A DNA stretch of 35,782 nt from an uncultured Clostridia bacterium. GTDB taxonomy: Bacteria > Bacillota > Dehalobacteriia > UBA4068 > CALXSR01. Of this stretch, positions 1 through 7,242 are shown in pieces (position 1 is the first letter of the stretch; every line of letters starts with the position of its first letter). The notes below the pieces were generated by a model. That model was not told the DNA's origin. It made no database searches and saw nothing but the letters and a program-made list of their open reading frames with translations. Where the stretch lies: the NCBI GenBank assembly GCA_944391215.1, contig CALXSR010000016.1, positions 1-35,782 on the forward strand, in the 5' to 3' direction. The position numbers and the translations under genes are program-made.

Positions 1-1636
1 CATTGAATACCAATACGCTTACTTTATTGTCGCGACCCAAAGCATATTGCGCGGTTTCGCCAAACATATCGTCTTCAATAACATTTTGAGCGCCACCACC
101 GGAGATATAATCTTCGGAATCTTTAGAATAGGTGAAGCCAGCAGTAGGTACACTGTATTTTGTACCATCGATGTAAATTTTATCGCTATCATTGCCGGCA
201 GCATCATCAACAGAGGTAACTTTACCGGTTACAGGAGCAGTGGCATAGATAACATAATCTAAGTTGCAAGCATTTTCAAACACATAAACGGTATCGTTTT
301 CATCCAATTCAGTGATTTCAGCTTTTACACCATCTTTGTAGAAGATGTAATCTTTACCGGACAATTTGGTGGAAGCCCCAACTTTGTATTCAATCCGTTT
401 AGAGCTTTCATTGTATTTGTCTACCAATTGAGCAGGAGTGCTGAGATAATCAGCTACGAAAACAGCTTCGATAACATTGTCGTCTTCGTCAATAACGATA
501 CGCATGCTGGAATCACTCATGTCTTTCGGAATATAAGCGCCGGCAGCGATATTGTATTTGGTGTTGTTAATGCGAACGGTACCTTTGGTGATTTGGCCTG
601 GATTTTTTTCAGCATCGTCTGCATTTTTTGTTACAGAGTATTCTTTAATGCTATCAGTAGTAACAACTTTAGAAGTTACTTCGATATATTTTACTTCGTT
701 TTTGCTGCCATCGGTTTTTAAATCATAAATGATGTCAGCTTCTTGGCCAGCTAAATCAGCCAAGGTCAAACCACCAGAAATAGCATAATCGTCAGCTACT
801 TTGGAAGGAGCACCATTAGCGGTAGCATAAACCAATTCTAATTGATCTTTGTTGGTACCAGTATATTTGTATGCGTCAACCATGGAGTCAATGCTGCTGG
901 CACTATCTAATACCAATTTGTCATCAACAGTTTTATAAACTAAAGAAGCACCGTCAAAACGTACGTTTTCAGCAGTGGTACCACGGAAGCTATCGCCCAT
1001 CAAAGTAACAACAGGATCTTTGTCTTCAAAAGCGTCTTTGTCTTTGCTCCAAACAACAAGGTTTTGATCCAAGTTATTGTCTAACAAAACAGCAACTTGA
1101 GCACGGGTAGCAGGAGCATCGGATTTGAAGTCTACATTGTCAAACAAGTCTAATTTACCAGCTTGAGCAATGTAATCTACCGGCCATAAACCAGGGAGAT
1201 TGTCGGTGTAACCAAGCATACGGAGCAAAACGGTGGTTACTTCAGCCATGGTGATAGGATCTTTCGGACGGAAAGTACCGTTCGGGTCACCTTTCATATA
1301 GCCTTGCGCAACAGCCAAATTGATCCAACCGGCCCACCATTCACCAGGTTGTACATCGGTGAATTGGCTAGCAGTGTTTTTCAAAGCATCGCCAGAGGTA
1401 CCTAAACCTGCAGCAACGCAAGCAACTTTAGCGAATTCAGCACGGGTAATCGTGTCGTTGGGACGGAAGGTGTTATCGCCATCACCTTCGAAGATAGCCA
1501 AAGCGGAAACTTTAGCAATAGAGTCTTGAACTTCTTGTGCTAAGGAATCGACGTCGCTATAATCTACTGCGAAAGCGCTAGCAGAGAAAGCGAATACCAT
1601 CATCAATACCATAACAATGGATAGAAATTTCTTCAA
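1..1636 (-). CDS. S-layer protein with N-terminal SLH domains (3' end outside window)
   Basis: The frame is open from a TTG start at 1636 to the window edge, giving about 545 residues with no stop, so the C-terminus is missing. AAGGAGGAAC sits 7-8 nt before the TTG. The protein starts with a signal peptide (KKFLSIVMVLMMVFAFSASAFA). Three SLH motifs follow in roughly the first 190 residues; the first has FEGDGDNTFRPNDTITRAEF and the second GDPNGTFRPKDPITMAEV. SLH domains bind the protein to a secondary cell-wall polymer. The rest is an acidic, Thr/Val/Asp-rich, beta-type region without a recognised enzyme motif. Codon choice is strongly biased (GCT, GTT, GAA, CGT), unlike its neighbours, which suits a very abundant protein. 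It is probably the main S-layer subunit, but that last step is inference. Confidence 0.85.
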   Translation of the reverse strand, partial: MKKFLSIVMVLMMVFAFSASAFAVDYSDVDSLAQEVQDSIAKVSALAIFEGDGDNTFRPNDTITRAEFAKVACVAAGLGTSGDALKNTASQFTDVQPGEWWAGWINLAVAQGYMKGDPNGTFRPKDPITMAEVTTVLLRMLGYTDNLPGLWPVDYIAQAGKLDLFDNVDFKSDAPATRAQVAVLLDNNLDQNLVVWSKDKDAFEDKDPVVTLMGDSFRGTTAENVRFDGASLVYKTVDDKLVLDSASSIDSMVDAYKYTGTNKDQLELVYATANGAPSKVADDYAISGGLTLADLAGQEADIIYDLKTDGSKNEVKYIEVTSKVVTTDSIKEYSVTKNADDAEKNPGQITKGTVRINNTKYNIAAGAYIPKDMSDSSMRIVIDEDDNVIEAVFVADYLSTPAQLVDKYNESSKRIEYKVGASTKLSGKDYIFYKDGVKAEITELDENDTVYVFENACNLDYVIYATAPVTGKVTSVDDAAGNDSDKIYIDGTKYSVPTAGFTYSKDSEDYISGGGAQNVIEDDMFGETAQYALGRDNKVSVLVFN

Positions 1637-2031
1637 GATATGTTCCTCCTTTTTTTCTTTTAAAATAATTTCGTGTGATTTGTTTTCGTCTTCACAAGAT
1701 GCCAGTCTTTTGTAGAAGCAATCACTCCTTTCTACAAAATTTTGAAATAGAACTAAAGTCTAAAGGCTAGCCTCCTTTAGAAACTTTAAAATAAAAACGT
1801 ATTCACTTGTCAAATAACAAGCATTAGGGGTTACCCGTGAAGCAAACACCCTAATTACATTAAATAATACAAATTTCATTTCGAAGAACTTGCACTTTTT
1901 TTCATTTTATCAAAAAAAATTTAAAATAAAGCGCAAGCCTGTCTTTCCATCTTTATTATTTATATAATAGCAACAGAACAAACTTCTTATTTTCTTGGGA
2001 AATGTTGTAAAAATTTGTTCATACCGGAAGT
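1637..2031 (-). promoter_or_regulatory. Long structured 5' leader of the S-layer gene
   Basis: No gene is seen in this 395-base stretch. Read on the minus strand it holds a series of hairpins: 1849-1855 with 1823-1829 (ATTAGGG/CCCTAAT), 1817-1821 with 1806-1810 (CTTGT/ACAAG), 1774-1787 with 1755-1766 (CCTTTAG/CTAAAGG extended by ACTTT/AAAGT across a two-base bulge) and 1730-1739 with 1708-1717 (a perfect 10-bp stem, TTTTGTAGAA/TTCTACAAAA). The last two carry Shine-Dalgarno-like AGGAGG or AGGAG at the stem-loop boundary, upstream of the real site at about 1645-1652. It matches no riboswitch class I know. A role in mRNA stability or translation is inference. Confidence 0.5.
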
Positions 2032-2060
2032 ATTATAGCATATTCTTATACAAAACAACA
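2032..2060 (-). promoter_or_regulatory. Predicted sigma-A promoter of the S-layer gene
   Basis: A perfect TATAAT (2032-2037) is preceded by TGC, forming an extended -10. The -35 is weak: TTGTTT at 15-bp spacing or TGTTGT at 17-bp spacing. Transcription would start near 2025, just downstream of the preceding gene's stop, giving a leader of about 390 nt. A further AT-rich promoter-like sequence lies around 1950-1985, so other starts are possible. Confidence 0.5.
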
Positions 2061-2068
2061 TCTTTATT

Positions 2069-2872
2069 TTATTTAGGCAATTGTTTTTTTGTTGTGTTTT
2101 TTGTATTATCTTCACGCGTCCAAGCGGTTTTATAAACCAACCATTTAAACTTAGGCAAAGCCATCACTCTGCGCCAGCGACTAGGCTCCAAACACAAACG
2201 CCAAAGCCATTCCAAGCCTAATTTTTGCCATTTTAAAGGGGCTCTTTTCACCAAACCGGCCAAAACGTCAAAACTACCGCCTACCCCTACGGCGATTTTT
2301 ACATTAAACTGTTCGCCGTATTTTTGAATAAACTGATCTTGCCGGGGAAAACCAAGCCCTACGCAAAGAATATCGGCCCTGGAATCCGCAATTTCTTTTA
2401 CAATATCCGCTTCTTCACTTTCTACAAAATAGCCATGTCGCGTTCCTACAATTTGTAAACCGGGATGATTTTCTTCCGCCAGCTGCGCGGCTTGTCTGGC
2501 CACATTCGGCCGACCTCCTAAAAAATAAAAACGCCAACCGTTTAAAGATCCCTGCTGCAGCATTTGTTGCAATAAATCAATCCCTGTTACGCGCTCTGGA
2601 ACCGGCTGTTTTAAATAATTACAAGCCCATACAATACCGCGGCCATCCGGCAACACTAAATCCGCACCATTGATTAAAGTTAACAATTCCGGTCGTTCCT
2701 GCGCTGCATAAAGCATCTCCGCATTTAAAGTAATAATTTGATGAAAGCCACCGGCTTGAATAAATAAATCGATTTGGCATAAGGTTTCTATCATATCCAA
2801 CTTATTGATCTTCGCGCCCAAAATATAGGAGGCTGGGATAAAATTGGCATGATTCGTATTATTAACTGCCAT
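2069..2872 (-). CDS. tagA: WecG/TagA/CpsF family glycosyltransferase
   Basis: A 267-aa protein of usual family length. Members transfer N-acetylmannosamine or a related sugar to undecaprenyl-PP-GlcNAc on the cytoplasmic face, making the linkage unit of wall teichoic acid or a similar wall polymer. Visible family motifs are GADLVLPDGRGIVWA (about residues 88-102), FYFLGGRPNVA, GLGFPRQDQF and GVGGSFDVLAG followed by KRAPLKWQKLGLEWLWRL with EPSRWRR. The start is preceded by AAAGGAG. It is the last gene of the mbl-stalk protein-LCP-tagA run, 12 bp after the LCP gene. The LCP neighbour fits a pathway that makes and attaches a wall polymer, possibly the one SLH domains bind. The exact sugar cannot be read from the sequence. 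Confidence 0.88.
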   Translation of the reverse strand: MAVNNTNHANFIPASYILGAKINKLDMIETLCQIDLFIQAGGFHQIITLNAEMLYAAQERPELLTLINGADLVLPDGRGIVWACNYLKQPVPERVTGIDLLQQMLQQGSLNGWRFYFLGGRPNVARQAAQLAEENHPGLQIVGTRHGYFVESEEADIVKEIADSRADILCVGLGFPRQDQFIQKYGEQFNVKIAVGVGGSFDVLAGLVKRAPLKWQKLGLEWLWRLCLEPSRWRRVMALPKFKWLVYKTAWTREDNTKNTTKKQLPK

Positions 2873-2884
2873 AGCAATCTCCTT

Positions 2885-3889
2885 TTATTTCGTATCCTTG
2901 TTCGTGGTATCCGAATTTGCAGTAGACTGCTGTTCATCAGTACCTACTAAATATTCTAATAAAGTATTACATTGCGCTTTATCCGGAACCCAATAACTAA
3001 CACCATTGAGCATTTGCGGAGTACCGGGCAGAGAAAATGTTTCAATCGCGCCTGCTTGCATCGTACGATAAGTGTTGGCAATGCTCAACATTTGTCCTGT
3101 CGTCATATCGGTTTTTACGTTAGCGTTAAATACATTAATCAAAGAAGGCAATTTCCAAATAGTACTTGTTTGCGCTACTTCTTCCAATACTGCTTTCACA
3201 AATTTCTGTTGTCTTTGTACGCGGCCCACATCAGCCAAACCATCGCTACGCCAACGCACATAACCCAAAGCATCCGTACCGTTTAGTTTTTGCACCCCTT
3301 TTTTCAAGTTAATATGCTCTGCATCATTGCGCATATCTTTTTCTACATCAATAGTAATACCACCTAGGGCGTTGATTAAAGCGGCAAATCCATCAAAATC
3401 CACTTGCACATAATGATTTACTTCAATGCCCAGATTCTTTTCCAGGGTGCTTTCCAGCAAAGGAATCCCCCCATAAGCATAGGAATGGTTAATTTTTGTT
3501 TTTTCTCCTGAATTCGGAATGGTGACATAAGTATCGCGCAATACGGAAAGCAATTTTACTTTTTTATTCTGTTTATCTAAAAAAGCCAGCATAATTGTAT
3601 CAGAACGACCAACATCATTGGTTTCCCTAGAATCGGCTCCTACCAACAAAATCACTTCATTTTCCTGATCAAATAAATTAAAATCGCTATCTCCTACCGG
3701 CCTTAAATCATCTTTGGTTAAATAATCAAAATCCGGTTGGTCTACAAAAAAACCGGATACCGTAAAACCGATATAGAAACAAAGCGGAAAAAGGAAAGCC
3801 AAAAGCAAAAATCGCCAACTGCTTTGTCTTTCCTTTTCTCTTTTGTATTCCATACGCCTTTGCCAGAACTCTTTTTCCATCTCAGTCAT
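2885..3889 (-). CDS. LytR-CpsA-Psr (LCP) family wall-polymer ligase
   Basis: A 334-aa membrane protein. LCP enzymes move lipid-linked anionic polymers from undecaprenyl pyrophosphate to peptidoglycan outside the membrane. A basic cytoplasmic N-terminus is followed by one membrane segment (about residues 25-47), then the LCP domain. Family landmarks are LLVGADSRETNDVGRSDTIM, LSVLRDTYVTIP with the conserved Arg-Asp, KINHSYAYGG, and DALGYVRWRSDGLADVGRVQRQQKF with its Arg cluster. The C-terminus is polar. The ATG at 3889 has AAGGAG eight bases upstream. It lies between the stalk-domain gene (12 bp) and tagA (12 bp), consistent with one transcript. The wall polymer it handles is not known. Confidence 0.9.
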   Translation of the reverse strand: MTEMEKEFWQRRMEYKREKERQSSWRFLLLAFLFPLCFYIGFTVSGFFVDQPDFDYLTKDDLRPVGDSDFNLFDQENEVILLVGADSRETNDVGRSDTIMLAFLDKQNKKVKLLSVLRDTYVTIPNSGEKTKINHSYAYGGIPLLESTLEKNLGIEVNHYVQVDFDGFAALINALGGITIDVEKDMRNDAEHINLKKGVQKLNGTDALGYVRWRSDGLADVGRVQRQQKFVKAVLEEVAQTSTIWKLPSLINVFNANVKTDMTTGQMLSIANTYRTMQAGAIETFSLPGTPQMLNGVSYWVPDKAQCNTLLEYLVGTDEQQSTANSDTTNKDTK

Positions 3890-3901
3890 GGCGAAATCTC
3901 C

Positions 3902-4471
3902 TTACTTAATTTCAATCTTCTTCTCCGCTTCTAACCAATCAACTTGAAAACCAAAGGCCTCCGCAACCGCCCGCAATGGCACCATCGTTCTTTCCTGCGC
4001 TAAAAAAGGAGCAGCAATTAACTGCTGTTGCACCCCATCTACTGTCATAGAACTAGAACCAATCGTCAACACTACTTTTTTGCCGGCTAGGGAATAGAGC
4101 ACTTGTTGATTTTTTTCATCCCAGTCTACCTTCGCCCCCATTTTTTCCCCAATAAAACGCAATGGGACAAAAGTGCAATCTTGCTTTAAAGACGGCGCGA
4201 CATCTATGCTTTGTTCCAGCCCATTCACATAAGCCTTGGTAGAATTTAAATATAATATAATAGTAGGCCGAATTTGCAAAGAAGCAACACTTTTTTGCAT
4301 TTCAGCAATTTTTGCCTCTATCGCAGCAAAAGATGTTTCCACATAATCATCCGTCCAGGACTTGGTTACAAAAGGATCCGTAACATCGCCAGGCGCCGCT
4401 GTTGCTATTGGTCGAAAGAGCAAAAGAAAGGCAAAAAGAGCGCAAAAAAACAAACCGCAAACTTTTTTCAT
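3902..4471 (-). CDS. Secreted stalk-domain protein (copper amine oxidase N-terminal-like)
   Basis: A 189-aa exported protein. The N-terminal segment is a signal peptide (basic MKK, hydrophobic core, ATA-A cleavage region near residue 25). A short helical stretch follows (about 38-66), then two copies of the repeat found in copper amine oxidase N-terminal or stalk domains: CTFVPLRFIGEKMGAKVDWD and RTMVPLRAVAEAFGFQVDWL, each followed by a short beta strand. In Clostridia these domains are common in surface proteins, are not catalytic and probably bind wall or other proteins. AGGAGG lies before the ATG. It sits between mbl and the LCP gene, so a role in envelope assembly is plausible but not shown. 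Confidence 0.8.
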   Translation of the reverse strand: MKKVCGLFFCALFAFLLLFRPIATAAPGDVTDPFVTKSWTDDYVETSFAAIEAKIAEMQKSVASLQIRPTIILYLNSTKAYVNGLEQSIDVAPSLKQDCTFVPLRFIGEKMGAKVDWDEKNQQVLYSLAGKKVVLTIGSSSMTVDGVQQQLIAAPFLAQERTMVPLRAVAEAFGFQVDWLEAEKKIEIK

Positions 4472-4546
4472 CTCTTTCCTCCTTAAGACAATTTATCTTA
4501 CCAAAATTTTACAAAATAATTGTGATTATTTCGTGAAAAGAAAATT

Positions 4547-5581
4547 TTATAGCGCTTTTCTAGAGAAATTGCGGTTACTTTGTAAATTTTCCAAATGCAT
4601 TAAAGACATGCCCGTACCACGCGCCACACAGGAAATAGGATCATCGGCAACATTAACGGGTAGCCCTGTTTCCTGGGCAATCAATTTATGCAAATCGCGT
4701 AACAAAGCGCCACCGCCAGTCATCACAATCCCTTTATCAATAATATCCGCCGCTAATTCCGGAGGCGTTGTTTCCAGCACTTCTTTTACCGAAGCCACAA
4801 TAGAATCTACCGGCTCTTGCAGCGCTTCAAAGGTTTCTCGAGAAGAAAAAGTGACGCTTTTGGGAAGCCCGGTTAATAAATCCCGACCACGCACTTCCAT
4901 CAATCTATTTTCTGTCAAGCCTCTGGGATAAGCCGTACCAATGGTAATTTTAATTTCTTCGGCAAAACGTTCCCCAATCAACAAATTATGTTCCCTACGG
5001 GCATAACGCACAATGGCTTCATCAAATTTATCGCCGCCCACTCGCAATGATTTGGAACAAACAATACCGCCCAAAGAAAGAACCGCAATATCGGTCGTTC
5101 CCCCGCCGATATCCACCACCATATTCCCGCCGGGACTGGTAATATCCATACCGGCGCCAAAAGCAGCCGCCAAAGGCTCTTCCATTAAATATGCCTGACG
5201 CGCTCCAGCCTGAATCGCCGCTTGCCGTACGGCCCGTTCTTCTACCCCGGTTACCCCAGAAGGAATACAAACCATAATACGCGGTTTAAATAAAAAAGAA
5301 CGCCCTACCGCCTTTTCAATAAAGAAACGCAACATTTTTTCCGTAATATCATAATCGGCAATGACCCCTTCTCTCAAAGGACGCACCGCTACAATATTGC
5401 CAGGAGTACGGCCAAGCATTCTGCGCGCCTCGTCCCCCACGGCAATTAAATTGCCTGTTTTTTGATCAATAGCAACAACGGATGGTTCGTTTAAAACAAT
5501 CCCTTTGCCTTTTACATAAATTAAAATACTGGCAGTGCCCAAATCTACTCCAATATCCGTACCCCAATTAAACAAACCCAT
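4547..5581 (-). CDS. mbl: MreB-like cell-shape actin, Mbl type
   Basis: A 344-aa actin-family protein, normal length for MreB/Mbl. It forms ATP-dependent filaments under the membrane that guide side-wall peptidoglycan synthesis. Actin-fold nucleotide motifs are visible: DIGVDLGTASILIYVKGKGI near the N-terminus (phosphate 1), VVDIGGGTTDIAVLSLGG near residue 160 (phosphate 2) and GIVMTGGGALLRDL near residue 290 (adenosine). The start at 5581 is chosen because GGAGGT lies seven bases before that ATG; an upstream in-frame ATG at 5650 has no ribosome site and falls close to the promoter. I call it Mbl rather than MreB because it follows spoIIID, the arrangement known from Bacillus and Clostridia. 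It heads the wall operon running to tagA. Confidence 0.92.
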   Translation of the reverse strand: MGLFNWGTDIGVDLGTASILIYVKGKGIVLNEPSVVAIDQKTGNLIAVGDEARRMLGRTPGNIVAVRPLREGVIADYDITEKMLRFFIEKAVGRSFLFKPRIMVCIPSGVTGVEERAVRQAAIQAGARQAYLMEEPLAAAFGAGMDITSPGGNMVVDIGGGTTDIAVLSLGGIVCSKSLRVGGDKFDEAIVRYARREHNLLIGERFAEEIKITIGTAYPRGLTENRLMEVRGRDLLTGLPKSVTFSSRETFEALQEPVDSIVASVKEVLETTPPELAADIIDKGIVMTGGGALLRDLHKLIAQETGLPVNVADDPISCVARGTGMSLMHLENLQSNRNFSRKAL

Positions 5582-5653
5582 TATAAAAACCTCCGTGCTT
5601 GTCCTATTCCTAACCGCAAATTGCGATAAAACAGCTATTCTACTAATCAATTT

Positions 5654-5682
5654 ATTTTATCATAGCCCTATTATAATTTCAA
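5654..5682 (-). promoter_or_regulatory. Predicted sigma-A promoter of mbl
   Basis: TTGAAA (5677-5682), a 17-bp spacer and TAAAAT (5654-5659) preceded by TGA. It lies between the spoIIID terminator and mbl, so mbl and the wall operon have a promoter independent of spoIIID. Confidence 0.65.
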
Positions 5683-5693
5683 ATATTCCGAGA

Positions 5694-5728
5694 TAAAAAA
5701 AGGCCCCTTTTATGTGAAATAAAAGGGG
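5694..5728 (-). terminator. Rho-independent terminator after spoIIID
   Basis: A 10-bp perfect stem (5704-5713 with 5719-5728, CCCCTTTTAT/ATAAAAGGGG) has a five-base loop and is followed on the minus strand by CC and seven T. It begins eight bases after the spoIIID stop and separates it from mbl. An A/T run on the other side could make it work in both directions. Confidence 0.85.
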
Positions 5729-5735
5729 ATTTTTT

Positions 5736-5891
5736 TTAGCGTCTGAGACTTTCTCTCTTCGCCCGGTATTTTTTGCGGGTCGCTTCACCGCCCCGCAAAT
5801 GGCGTTCTGCCTTGTTATTTTCCAGGATGTCCCGCACTCTGGCAGCAATCATCTCATTGATGAGAGGCAGTCGTTCGGTAACATCTTTATG
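5736..5891 (-). CDS. spoIIID: SpoIIID, C-terminal segment (gene split by 20-kb element)
   Basis: This segment encodes the end of SpoIIID, a small DNA-binding regulator of mother-cell genes during sporulation. From the junction it reads H-KDVTERLPLINE, then ILENNKAERHLRGGEATRKKYR and a basic tail, the characteristic SpoIIID C-terminal half with the basic region needed for DNA binding. The codons before VHKDV (5892 upward) do not resemble SpoIIID and have no ribosome site, so this piece is not expected to be translated alone. The missing N-terminal 38 codons are at 26156-26043 on the same strand. Joined at the shared CA, the gene has 88 codons, near the usual 80-95. mbl follows, as in related genomes. 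Confidence 0.9.
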   Translation of the reverse strand, partial: HKDVTERLPLINEMIAARVRDILENNKAERHLRGGEATRKKYRAKRESLRR

Positions 5892-5916
5892 TACTGCCGT
5901 AACCAAATGGAAACAG
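5877..5916 (-). other. Left element-chromosome junction (P half-site joined to spoIIID C-terminal half-site)
   Basis: Minus strand: arm GTTTCCATTTGGTTAC (5899-5914), seven bases GGCAGTA, core CA (5891-5890), then spoIIID sequence TAAAGATGTTACC. The arm is the inverted partner of the one at the right junction. The core choice is supported by equal arm-to-core distances at both ends and by the in-frame product. Confidence 0.85.
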
Positions 5917-5982
5917 TTTCCTTTTTTGCATACACAAATTTTACATAACACGCAAGATACCTAAAGTACGGTTGCTTTCCGA

Positions 5983-7044
5983 TTACCTTTTTTCGCGCGC
6001 ACAGATCTTACAGGTTTGACAACCACCACACTGGCTTTGTTGCATTTCAATCGCCGCCAAATCATATCCCTCTGCCAAAGCACCGTAAGTTTCTTCACAG
6101 TAAATTTTACCGACATCCAAAGCATCCATATCTTGCCATACATCATAGAGCGGGCAATAAGAAATTTCTAGTATAAAACCATTTTCATCTTCTGTTTCTG
6201 TTGAAGTCCATAAATATTCATAAGGTAAATCATGATGTGCAAAACACATTCTGGCTTTACTCATATCGTGCCGATCCAAAGACTGATGTTCGCCTAATAA
6301 CATTTCTCCCCGATAACGACTAAATTTACGTAACCCTTCCCGCAATACTGCCTCGCCGGCCAGACCTTCTGCCAATAATTCTTTGGCAAAGGTAGCATAG
6401 CGCGCCCCATGCAGGCGGCTGCCGCGAATCAACGCTTTTTGCGCGGCTTCTTCATTGGTTTTGGGCATATAATTTTTCGCCAGTTTTTTACCCAATTCAC
6501 TTACCGGCCCCCAATTCGGTTCTTTTTCATCCGGCAACATAGTCCAAGTAAAAGCGCAATGGTCATCGCCTTTTTTCATCAGGTTTTGCGGGATCACCAC
6601 ATGGGCGTTCGGATGATAGGTATGCGCGCAGGATTCATGAAATTCATCACAATAAACATGCCCCCAACGCCAAAAGTTATGTCCTTACCACACGACAGAA
6701 GCAGGGCATTCATAAACATCGTATACTGTTTTACAAGGGGAAAACATTTTTCCGCCGGCAGAATCTCCCACGCTGATTAGGCCGCTGGCACTATCCCAAT
6801 GGGTTTGCAAAGTTTCCATATTGATGGGTAAACCCAAAGCCCGATGGGCCTCTCGTAATTCATAACCACGGAATTCCCCATAACGACGCAAATGGCGACG
6901 AATAATAGGCTCAGCTCGATCGCCCAGCTGTCGTACTGCCTCTTCTGCTAAAAACATATACATAGCAGCACTGGTACGTAATAACCGACTTGTTTCCTCT
7001 CTTAATAAAGCATATGGTTGTTTTTTTACATCACGCAGAGTCAT
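5983..7044 (-). pseudogene. ATC-hydrolase-like two-repeat protein, interrupted by an in-frame TAA
   Basis: Two stretches (7044-6685 and 6684-5983) are in the same frame and separated only by a TAA at 6687-6685. Read through, the 353-codon gene is a tandem duplication resembling the L-2-amino-thiazoline-4-carboxylic acid hydrolase family. Repeat 1 has IIRRHLRRYGEFRGYELREA, then TVYDVYECP and, after the stop, HVYCDEFHESCAHTYHPNAH. Repeat 2 has LREGLRKFSRYRGEMLLGEH, then ISYCPLYDVW and KIYCEETYGALAEGYDL. The stop falls inside the Cys-rich active region of repeat 1, and similarity continues directly after it. The C-terminus ends in C-GG-C-QT-C-KI-C, a CX2CX2CX2C tail suggesting metal or Fe-S binding. 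The start at 7044 has GGGGGG eight bases upstream; a GTG at 6600 could restart the second part. Substrate is unknown. Confidence 0.7.
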
Positions 7045-7136
7045 AAACAAAACCCCCCTCTTCTTTTTGGCAGGCTTCGTGCTGTCTCTTTTGTCAAAGG
7101 CCGATGCAGAAACTATAATGCTATCTGCCTAATTCC

Positions 7137-7165
7137 ATTAAAACAAATGCATAGGAAAAAGTCAA
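7137..7165 (-). promoter_or_regulatory. Predicted sigma-A promoter of the ATC-hydrolase-like gene
   Basis: TTGACT (7160-7165), a 17-bp spacer and TTTAAT (7137-7142), each one base from consensus, about 90 bases upstream of the start. Confidence 0.55.
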
Positions 7166-7205
7166 TAACTTATTCTTATAATACAAGCTTATTACTAACA
7201 AGCCA

Positions 7206-7232
7206 CAAAAAAAGCGCCCTACGGCGCTTTTT
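7206..7232 (-). terminator. Rho-independent terminator after the SLH phosphodiester glycosidase gene
   Basis: A perfect 10-bp stem (7209-7218 with 7223-7232, AAAAAGCGCC/GGCGCTTTTT) with loop CTAC, ten bases past the stop, ending in a T run on the minus strand. Confidence 0.85.
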
Positions 7233-7242
7233 CGGAAACGGT

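Noticed and set aside
1806..1821. TTGTCAAATA in the S-layer leader, shared with the crp palindrome
   Set aside because: Only half of the 17-bp palindrome is present; this short AT-rich match is expected by chance.
4362..4931. A 189-aa plus-strand ORF antisense to mbl and the stalk-domain gene
   Set aside because: It is a shadow of two strong minus-strand genes, with low-complexity sequence and no ribosome site.
5892..5951. In-frame extension upstream of the SpoIIID C-terminal half, giving a 71-aa ORF
   Set aside because: The extra codons do not match SpoIIID, the start is a GTG without a ribosome site, and the sequence is the P arm of the element.
6685..6687. Recoded stop (selenocysteine or pyrrolysine) in the ATC-hydrolase-like gene
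   Set aside because: The stop is TAA, whereas those amino acids use TGA and TAG. Other genes end in TAA normally, so no code change is indicated.
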